Below are positions 55,995 through 64,000 of a stretch of DNA of 64,000 bases, one piece after another. The translations under genes were made by a program, and so were the position numbers. Below the pieces are notes generated by a model. It searched no databases and was not told where the DNA came from. It saw only the letters and a list, made by a program, of their open reading frames with translations. Source of the DNA: Nannobrachium achirus (taxonomy: Eukaryota > Chordata > Actinopteri > Myctophiformes > Myctophidae); NCBI GenBank assembly GCA_963921795.1, contig OY997658.1:28086609-28150608 (forward strand). The letters run 5' to 3'. Every line of letters starts with the position of its first letter. Positions within the stretch are counted from its first letter, which is position 1.

Positions 55995-56528
55995 TAGGGG
56001 TGTAACGATATAGTAACTGTATCGAAATATCGTTTTTAACTTAAAAAATCAAAGTATATCGAAATGAAAACAGCTAAAATCGAATCGTATCGTTTTATTT
56101 TGTATCGTATCGAATCGGCAGTGCAAAGAATCGGTTGTATCGATACTACCTACTTAAATTAAAAGGAGGGGTTTAATTACTTTTCCTTTCCATATAGCTA
56201 CACTGGTCTATCGATAAATGTGTGTAATCTCTGGGTTCATGTCAAGGTGCAGGTTTGTCAATATACAATGTCCATGTATTTGGCAGATAATCACCGTTTA
56301 CTTATTTATATCCATAATAATACATGTTTCCCTTAAAAACCTGCACTATCCACACCTTTCCCACAGATTTAATTTCTTTGCTAAATAGTTACTATATCGA
56401 TTTGAAATAATTAAATCGAATCGTATCGTATCACCATGAATGAACCAATATCGTCCATGTATCGTATCGTCAACCATGTATCGTGATATGTATCGAATCG
56501 CTATTAAAATGTATCGTTACACCCCTTA
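55995..56528. mobile_element. hAT-like MITE with GTATCG-rich arms
   Basis: The ends TAGGGGTGTAACGATA and TATCGTTACACCCCTTA are inverted and the arms are rich in TATCGAATCG. This is the widespread fish hAT type with TAGGGGTGTAACG ends. A clean 8-bp duplication is not seen. Confidence 0.7.
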
Positions 56529-56529
56529 G

Positions 56530-57500
56530 TATTCATGTCCTTCACTTAAAACTGTAGCGCCTGGAGGATTCCCTGTTTTCCCAACACTATAATCATCAGA
56601 ATATAACCAGTGCGGATGCTTTCATTCCTGCAGCATGGGGTCCAGCTTACTGGCAGCTTACTCAACACAATATTGTCTGCATTTCCAAATCAGCACCAAC
56701 AAAGAGCCTCAGCGAGCCTTTTTTCCATGATGAAAAAAAAAAATGGAAAAAAAGAAAGAACAAAAAAGTGTTCAAGTACAGTATCCTGTGGCTTTCATAT
56801 TGCTGACAAAAAGATAGTTTGCTACATCGCCAAAAAAATAATAATGAATTATAGAATCACAGGCATTATTATATAAAAGCCAATGTGAGACAGTGAAGCT
56901 TCATTGAAGTGTTCCGGATGTCTTCTTCTTCCTCGCAAAAACTGGATTGAGATTCCTTGTTTAGTTGTAGCATATCAAAGTCAAGTAACACGTGAGGAAA
57001 ATAAGGATGGGGTATGCAAAATTCATATCAGAAGCCACATAATGAATAAATTAGCTAGTACGGTGCCACAATCGGGTGCATCAAATATTCAATATGCTTC
57101 CACCTTACTTAAACACGTATGACTGAAAAGCAATCAGAATACAACGGAGATGCAGAACCACTGTGTCAATTATTAAATTATGAAGATTGACCCATGAGCC
57201 GTCAGGTGAAGTGAATGTAAGTACTTAAGGGGTAGGCCTATTACACAAAAGCCAGAGTAGATATTAAATTAACCCCAGTATAGTGTTTTAAAGTGAAATA
57301 CCCCATTCATTAAAACAGTAGAACTCAGAAGCATGAAGCAGTGCACATAGGCTACTAACAACTGACAGAGACAGAGCGGGTGTGTGTCACGTTTTATTGC
57401 GACTGAAGGTCGCCGTTTACCATGAGAAATGTCACAGCTTGTCCGCGTGTAAACGGAAGTGTACACATTTTTACAGTCTATGGATTTGCCACTCTGATAT
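56530..57500. other. No gene seen; spacer
   Basis: AT-rich with an AAAGAAAG-type run near 56740. No supported exon. Confidence 0.35.
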
Positions 57501-57504
57501 CATG

Positions 57505-57800
57505 CTCTGATGTCCGGTGTTGTACCCGAACGCGTTCAATGAACGATCGTTCATGAACACGTTCATATCTTGGGCGAACGTGAACTGAGCGCTCTTTGTT
57601 TCCACTTGATGAACGTTATTGTCGAACGCGTTCATTCTGACGCCCGTGAACGGCACTCGTCGTCCCGTTTGGCCTGTTCGTGCGGTGGTCCGCGGTCGTC
57701 TGTCCTCTCGTCTTTCTTCGCATTCACATCCCAGCCGCAGGCTTGCAGACCTCGCGGACGTTGATATGTGAGCGCCTGAGCGGTGCTGTCTGCAGCTGTG
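57505..57800. mobile_element. hAT-like remnant
   Basis: GAACGCGTTCAATGAACGATCGTTCATGAACACGTTC is typical of the first part of a fish hAT family. The remainder is GC-rich and the far end is missing. Confidence 0.5.
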
Positions 57801-57845
57801 TGCTTCTCTTTACATGAAGCGATGAGTCTCCTCCTCGTTACGTTA

Positions 57846-57945
57846 CGCATGCAACACACGTCATACGACGAAGTATGACGTGTGTTGCATGCCGAAATAG
57901 CTGAATTGCAAGCTCACAACTTGTAGATCAGCTACCAACGCGGAC
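57846..57945. repeat. Two adjacent palindromes
   Basis: GCATGCAACACACGTCATAC is followed by its complement (57846-57891), then a diverged copy of the shared palindrome, AATAGCTGA..CAAGCTCACAACTTGTAGATCAGCTA. The first block also neighbours the palindrome at 17224. Confidence 0.75.
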
Positions 57946-58503
57946 GGTTAGAAACGTCTGCCTTCACAATAAGGGTGAGGAAGACTGGGCACTGGGCACC
58001 TACATATTATGGGCACCTCAATGTTAAGTTGGATGAAATAAAGATAATTTCCTATAGACTGCTGCTGACTGGCCGTCAGTTCCGAAGGCTGCCACTGGGA
58101 GCAGTAGGGAGGTTGACCCATTCCTGCAGCCGTTAGTACTTGGTTTTCGTTGATGCGTTGATTTCTGCCACTGTGCCCTCTACAGGGGATTGCTCAGCTG
58201 GGATGTTTTTTTCTTGGACACAGCACTGCGACCAGTGTTATACTTGGTAGTGAAGCGTAAAAAATGTCTGAGAAAGGATACGCATCTGATACACAGGAGA
58301 GTATGGACTTCGATAGCCTATAGCTGAGGTGAAGTCTTATTTCTCTGGTGTGTGCCGGCCGTTATATGTGGCTATTATATGTCTTGAAGTGATGATTAGG
58401 CCCGTTGGCAAAGGAATTCATACATTAAACAATAGCCATGCCACACTTCATTAGTATTAATGAAGTGTGCGCTTGGTCATCGGTGACCACGTGCGTGCGT
58501 GTA

Positions 58504-58840
58504 CTAGGGAATTAACGACTTGTGATTTTTGCAAGTCGACTCGACTCAGTAAAAGGTTGAGTTGAAATCGACTTTATTGTTTGATGACGTCATCACATTA
58601 AGGCGGGAGGGGGTGCGTTAACGTGGGACAAAACCCGAAACCGTAAAAGGAGAGAATCATTCTGTTCTTGACAATAAACAATCCTAATGTTTGAATGCTG
58701 TACACACAGACAAAATAATGATGGAAAAAATAGTACATTTTTAGTTAGTTTTAATTTTTTTAACTTTCGATCTTCCCTTGTGGCAGTCGACTTGTGTACT
58801 GAACTTTTTAGTTGCTCTCGACTTTTTAATGCCCTAGCGT
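58504..58840. mobile_element. Possible MITE with CTAGGG..TTAA ends
   Basis: The left end CTAGGGAATTAACGACTTG is mirrored imperfectly by CGACTTTTTAATGCCCTAG. The interior repeats TCGACT phrases. Target duplication not found. Confidence 0.4.
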
Positions 58841-58859
58841 CTACATATGCGTGCATGTG

Positions 58860-60250
58860 GGAGGTTAGGGAATAATTATAGATGCCATCCAAAACAATCT
58901 AGAGCACACCACTGACTGCAACACAAGTTCACAACATAATATCACAAACATTGTAACAAAACAAACCTAACGCATGCAATACAAATGATATGATATGAAA
59001 GAGCTATTATCTGGTGTGTTGAACCCCTGAACTCACATCAAACAAACATCTGCCAACTACTTACTTGTCTTGAATGTGTGCATTGTCTTGAATGTATTCA
59101 CTGACCCACGCAAAAGGATTTTCCTTTGTGAATAAAGACATCTAATCTAATCTACCAGACAAGTGAATGCAGAGGAGTGATGTTATTAAAATGTAGGATA
59201 AATACTGTCGCCAAGTTATGATTTATTTCATGTTTACCATTACCTTGCCCACACATTATGACCGGACTCTGCAACAGACCAGTGCTGTGTTCAATCACAA
59301 TTTGTGTTACACAATGCCTGCCACCTGTCTCTTAAGATGTTGGGAGGAGTCTTACCTGGTTACCTTGGTTACCAGGTAAACAGGTGAAAAATGTTTGCGC
59401 TTTTTTCGCATTAACACTACATAGGTATCCCGTGGTGCTTAGCGGCCGAATGTATTTCCTCATTCACGGTCACGTGATCTGGCTCCCAGCTCTGTTTTCC
59501 TCCTCCCCCGTTCACGTTATCATTATGCTGCTGGCACGTTAGCCAGTATGCTCGCGAGAGGGAGCTAAAAATGGATAACATTTTTCATCTCTACGCTAAA
59601 GTTTACAGCTGTGCCCAGTGATCACGGTGCCGTTCGCGCGCACATCGGACACGCACGCACGCCGGTAGGTTTCATTGATTTAACGATGGCGGCCAATTAA
59701 AGGGTAGAATTATTTTGTGTGAAAATTCTACAAATACATTTTTACTATTTAATATTCTTAATTTTAATAATACAGTAGGTACAAAAATCATTATCCATAG
59801 CAGTGAACATAAATTAAAGTATCGACTTCATTACTAGTCTCCCAGTGCAACCATTTCCGAATGGAATCCTCCTCACATCAACAATACCTCGTCTCAGAAT
59901 CCCATGCCAGGCACAGATACTTTAGCTCTATCTAATTATACAGAGTCAGACGGACAAAGGCAGTCTCTACAGTACGAGGGATAGTAACCTTGCCCACTGG
60001 TTGTTACTGTTTAATGACCTGGCTGTTGCATTCTCCCATTTTCTTTGAAGTTTTGACCTGACTTATTGGACAAAGACTGGTCTGCTTGCCCTCAGATGAA
60101 TTCTAGGTTTCAGAGCCAGATAAAAAAAGGCATGTAGGCATAGGGGGGATTTGACCAAAGTTTAAAGAGGTGAAAAGAGTGTGATTGATTGGTGCTCGCG
60201 GGCCGCCAGCAGCCCCTCTGGGGCATTGGGCCCTGGGCCTACGGAGCCCT
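58860..60250. other. No gene seen; spacer
   Basis: The stretch 59440-59700 is relatively CpG-rich (CACGTGATC, GCGCGCACATCGGACACGCACG). It could be a promoter-like or MITE relic, but no transcript structure is visible. Confidence 0.3.
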
Positions 60251-60254
60251 GTTA

Positions 60255-60660
60255 GCCTTAGCATTAACCCATTTAGGCCTAGAATTATTGAATGCTTTAA
60301 CCAGTGAAAAATAGCAGATACACAAGCTCACAGCGCGGCACCGAGTGCCGCGCTGTGAGCTTGTAGATCTGCTATTTTTGAAACAGTTGTGAAAATGTGT
60401 GCAAATCTTTGAATATATGTATTTTCAAACTCAAATTTTGCTTCAGGGTGGTCCCTGGAACGAAATATTTTGAGATGGGTGTCCGTGGCCAAATAAATAT
60501 AATTTTGGGGGTCCTTCATGAAAAGGTTTGAGAACCACTGATATAGTAGTCTCTCAAGAACAGACTAACTGAGCTCCAGTTATGTGAAAAGGATCTTTTC
60601 TTTGACGATGGCTGGCCAGATTGCTGACATAGAAACATAGGTTTTTAAAAAACCTATGTT
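60255..60660. mobile_element. hAT MITE N1 remnant
   Basis: It contains one nearly perfect palindrome (60308-60378), N1 interior with GGTCCCTGGAACGAAATATTTTG, and at 60541-60650 the module shared in inverted orientation with 7015-7110. Confidence 0.7.
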
Positions 60661-60821
60661 TCGGGCTGGACAGGATCGTCAAGCTCTGCAGCCGGCAGGC
60701 ATTGTGGATTCCAAGGCCAGTCATGTTGTTGGAGGATGATTTACAGTACTGTTCACCACAGCCTCCCTATCAGTTTATGAATCGTTTTTATTTTTTATTT
60801 TTTTTATGTTTTTTTTTTTAG

Positions 60822-61005
60822 ATCTCCCAAACATTACCTTTTCGGAGCACAGAGCACGGAAAGGTCCTTCGGGTACATCTAATGGACATGGGCAGCAAAA
60901 TAACAAATGTCATTCAAGGCCCACAGCCTCGGGACAACGTAATCGCCTTGCGGAACTTGTGGGAGGAGAAGTGTGCCTGCCATGCAATGGCAAAACACTT
61001 ATTTG
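60822..61005 (+). pseudogene. Unidentified exon-like fragment
   Basis: After a T-rich tract and TTTTTTTTTTAG a frame of about 62 codons reads like real protein: TEHGKVLRVHLMDMGSKITN, QGPQPRDNVIALRNLWEEKC, HAMAKHLFG. It is cut off at 61006 by a Helitron family A 3' end. I do not recognise the family. It may be the last piece of a host exon or an exon captured by the Helitron-like element. Confidence 0.4.
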
Positions 61006-61066
61006 GTTGCACACACTTAGCGAGCTGCAGGCAAACTTAAAATTTCTTAGAAATTTTCTTTTCTAG
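61006..61066 (+). mobile_element. Helitron family A 3' end
   Basis: GGTTGCACACACTTAGCGAG through the AAAATTTC/GAAATTTT hairpin and CTTTTCTAG, followed by T. Same terminus as at 31612 and 33613. Confidence 0.7.
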
Positions 61067-61074
61067 TATCTACA

Positions 61075-61935
61075 TCAATGGCCGATTGTCAGTCAGTCAG
61101 TCATGTCACGTCACACTTTTCCCCTACTCTTATCTCCGCCACCGTTGACCCTATCCATGCCAAACTTTGCACACACACTACTTGGCTGCCAAACCACAAC
61201 CTCCACCCCTCATGTCTCACATGGCCCTCTTCTAGCGCCACCATGAGGCCAATTCTTGCAAAACACATTTTTGGACACTGCTCCTACAGATTTTGCCCTA
61301 AAATCACACAAAGCATCTCTACAGTCATGTCATCAACATGCATCTGTCCCATCTAGCGCCACCATCAGGCCGATTTTTGCAAAGCACATGAGGTATCTGA
61401 TCAGACCAATAATGCCTAATAATTCATCATAATATCAACTATTATAATTTAAGCATAAGTTGAGCTATCAGACTGACAGCCAGCGGTCTGTGCCCCAAGA
61501 CAAGACGAGATCTTTCAGTGTTTACGTTTTAAACTGTATTTAAATCCTGTTCTTTTATCAGGTTACCACCTGTAGTTTAGCAAGCATTGATGACAGAAGG
61601 CCCATTCTATTTTAAACTCTTTGAAGCTTGCATAGGTGTTGGCACGGACACCTGTGGACAGTAAACAGATGACCACAGAGAAGTGTTTGCGGGAAGCCAT
61701 AAAGAAAAATAATCAACATGCATCATTCCCATCCAGCGCCACCATCAGGCCGATTTTTGCAAAACACATTTTTGGACACTGCTCCTACAGATTTTGCCCT
61801 AAAATCACACAAAACAACATGGATCTGTCCCATTCCCCATATTCCCTCCTGATTGGCTACCATTTCCTTCTAAAGTTTGTGTATATGCAACCTGACGGTC
61901 GCTTAATTATCTCCCGATTTAGGGAGTCTTACTGG
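61075..61935 (+). mobile_element. Helitron-like family B, copy 3 (with internal insertion)
   Basis: Starts after GGCCGATTGTCAGTCAGTCAG. The block TTTTTGGACACTGCTCCTACAG is present twice (about 61269 and 61770) around about 330 unrelated bases. It ends with the CTCCCGATTTAGGGAG hairpin and CTTACTGG at 61935, followed by T. Confidence 0.5.
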
Positions 61936-62307
61936 TGTTCACCCCTGTATAGTAATAGTGGTTCATATTCCCTGCCACTCACTCAGCTTGCCAATCCCTT
62001 TGTGGATTTTATAGCATACTTGGGTATACTGTACATTACATATTCACATTTTTGTGGCAAGCGAATCCTCTGAACATTAGCATGCAGAGAGAGCTGTCAG
62101 ACTTGATCAAATACTACTGACCTATAGTCTTGTCTAATTCTACAAGACGGTTCTTAATCCTGATTTATGCCTAGCTTTACTTTATGCAGAAAGCAGCAGA
62201 AAGTGTGCATGCTTTTGCACATTCTTGCATGTCTACGTGTGTTTGCAAAGGATATATTTGTGTGCATGCAAGCAGTTTACCAATACACAGATAATCATTT
62301 GTTATCT

Positions 62308-62455
62308 TCTTTATAAACATGGATCTGTCCCAAATAGCGCCACCATCAAGCCGATTTTTTCAAACACATTTTTGGACACTGCTCCTACACATTTTGGCCT
62401 AAAATCATGCTGCGACCTGACAGTCGCTTATCTCCCGATTAGGGAGTCTTACTGG
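62308..62455 (+). mobile_element. Helitron-like family B, copy 4 (partial)
   Basis: Contains ACACATTTTTGGACACTGCTCC and the terminal hairpin with CTTACTGG, followed by T. Confidence 0.5.
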
Positions 62456-63040
62456 TCTTCTTTATACATACTTAATATGCAGTGTATTTTCAGTAGTATT
62501 ATGTACATATCTGGCCATAAAAACTAAAACAACTTCTCTCTTTGCAAAAAGTTTGGGGTCATTGTGATGATGAACAGTGATCAGAGAATACATCCAGTAT
62601 TTGATTGTTTGACCTTTGTATTCTTTTACCAAAATGAAATGAACACATATTTTAGTTTGCTTTTATCCTTGTTATGCTCTTGCTGTTCATCCCTTAATTT
62701 GTTATTGTGATTCCAACAAGGCAGAATGCTCAACTTTAATCTCCATCCCAAATTCTGGCTCTACGCCTGCAGACAGCCATAACCAGGGGTGTCGCACCAA
62801 ATTTCTGAGCCCTGGGTACAAGGATTCACTGCGGATCCCCCATGAATGTTCTTCATAGAGTGAGGGGGTTTAACCCATTTAGACTGGGAACGCATTATTA
62901 TGCATTATTTTGTGCTTTAACTATTGAAAAATAGCACATAATACAAGCTCACAGCTTGTAGATCTGCTATTTTTGAAAAATCGTGAACATTTGTGCAAGT
63001 CTTTGAATATTTCAAATCCTTCTAAGGTTTTTTGTAAAAC

Positions 63041-63815
63041 CTTTATTTATATATATATATATATATAAACTTTATTACAGGCTCAGGGCCCACAGGGTAG
63101 AAAACAATACATTTACATTACAAACATAATAAAAATAAAAAAACAGAAACAGTACAACGGTAAAACAGTCCAGCCCCACCGGAGTCAAAAAAGGCACTCA
63201 TGCCAGTGTCCTCTTATAGAAGACATGTACCGGACAGAGCTACGTCCAGGGTCTGACATCAGTCCAATTACTCCATTTAAGGAGCGGTCCAGTCTGCACA
63301 TGAACTTATAAATAAGGTTCCTTAATAGAGCCATGAAGGTGGTGATACCTAAAGAAACAAAGAGCTCACTGGCCCTTGTGCTCCTGGGTTTCTTTAACAG
63401 AATTCGAAGGCAGTCATTGTAGGCTACTTGCAGCTTCCGTAAGCTCTCTTTCTTATACTTCACCCAAAGAGGGGCTGTGTATAGAGGTGTGCAGTAAGCT
63501 CTAAACAGGTTTACCTTAACATCAGTAGTACAATGGTGAAATGTACGAACCAACATATTTGCTTGTACATATAGCATTCTCCTAGACATATCCTCATCAT
63601 CCTCAAGGGTGTCTGTTATAATGTGCCCAAGATATTTTGTACTTTTTGACACACACATTGTTTGACCAGACAGAAAAAAGGCAGGAAACTTGATTTCCAG
63701 GTCATCCTTAGTTCTACAGATCAGAACCATGCTCTTCTTAGCATTGTACTTAATATCAAAGTCGATACCATAATTGGTACAGATATTAAGCAGCTGTTGG
63801 AACCCACTGCTACTA
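63041..63815 (-). mobile_element. LINE 3' end inserted in the MITE
   Basis: The element lies on the minus strand, 5'-truncated at 63815. Its 3' UTR (63070-63184) ends in a (TATA)n tail at about 63046-63066. The insertion sits between the two halves of the N1 MITE and is therefore younger than it. Confidence 0.85.
63185..63815 (-). CDS. LINE reverse transcriptase, C-terminal fragment
   Basis: About 210 codons stay open: LLNICTNYGIDFDIKYNAKK, MVLICRTKDD, STKYLGHIITD, HCTTDVKVNLFRAYCTPLYT, LRKLQVAYNDCLRILLKKPR and RNLIYKFMCRLDRS. KYLGHII and YND..R.L are typical of the region after the catalytic core of non-LTR reverse transcriptases in fish LINEs. The catalytic YxDD lies upstream and is not included. 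Clade uncertain (Nimb/I- or L2-like). The frame is intact, suggesting a recent insertion. Confidence 0.85.
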
Positions 63816-64000
63816 TGTCAGCGGTGCACAAACGTTTTCATGTGAAGGATCCCCAAAAATGATATATTTGGCCACGGACCCCCATCTCAAAATATTTAGT
63901 TCCAGGGACCCCCCAGAAGCAAAATGTGAGTTAACCTCGCTTAAAAAAATACGTATAAGATTTGCACACATTTTAACGACTTTTGAAAAATAGCAGATCT

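Larger units (their letters stand above)
62784..64000. mobile_element. hAT MITE N1 split by a LINE; runs off the window
   Basis: It starts CAGGGGTGTCGCACC at 62784. The first palindrome is at 62925-62975. N1 sequence stops at about 63040 (TTTTTTGTAAAACC) and resumes at 63816 (CTATGTCAGCGGTGC). The second palindrome begins at the window edge. Confidence 0.8.

Overview
The window looks like teleost fish genomic DNA. It is AT-rich and full of long CA/GT, GA/CT and GTGC microsatellites. It carries fish-type mobile elements: a Rex3-like RTE LINE end, tRNA-derived SINEs, many hAT MITEs, TTAA-flanked MITEs, Helitron-like elements and a Penelope-like retroelement. It also holds one spliced gene of the fish-type secreted C-type lectin family. 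No bacterial operons, rRNA or CRISPR were seen.

Layout. 1-7,110: MITEs, foldback elements, a 0.67 kb tandem duplication and an unidentified exon-like segment. 7,115-12,555: a Penelope-like element with an ORF1, a reverse transcriptase (RT) ORF starting in an ATGA overlap, a GIY-YIG endonuclease, a 3' hammerhead-ribozyme motif and 81-bp direct repeats. A 1,591-bp hAT element with an 8-bp target duplication splits it. 12,556-28,700: mostly microsatellites, foldbacks, duplicated unique blocks and a minisatellite, with no gene I can support. 28,700-33,613: two tandem Helitron-like units of about 1.9-2.0 kb with (GCTAAT)n-type satellites. 35,861-41,478: two clean hAT MITEs and a solo LTR, each with target duplications. 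43,353-50,539 (minus strand): a five-exon C-type lectin gene whose introns are packed with mobile elements almost to the splice sites. 50,590-64,000: more MITEs, a SINE, Helitron-like ends, an exon-like fragment and a LINE 3' end nested in a MITE.

The lectin is the only host gene I can assemble. Its exons join in consistent phase (1-1-1-0) into a signal peptide, two C-type lectin domains and a basic tail. Exon 3 has a length that breaks the frame near the end of the second domain, so the allele is either a pseudogene or affected by a sequence error.

The most unusual pattern is a 60-75 bp palindrome (arm core AGCAGATCTACAAGCTC). It occurs about twenty times, inside at least two unrelated hAT families and also alone. 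In one copy both arms carry the same three changes in mirror image.
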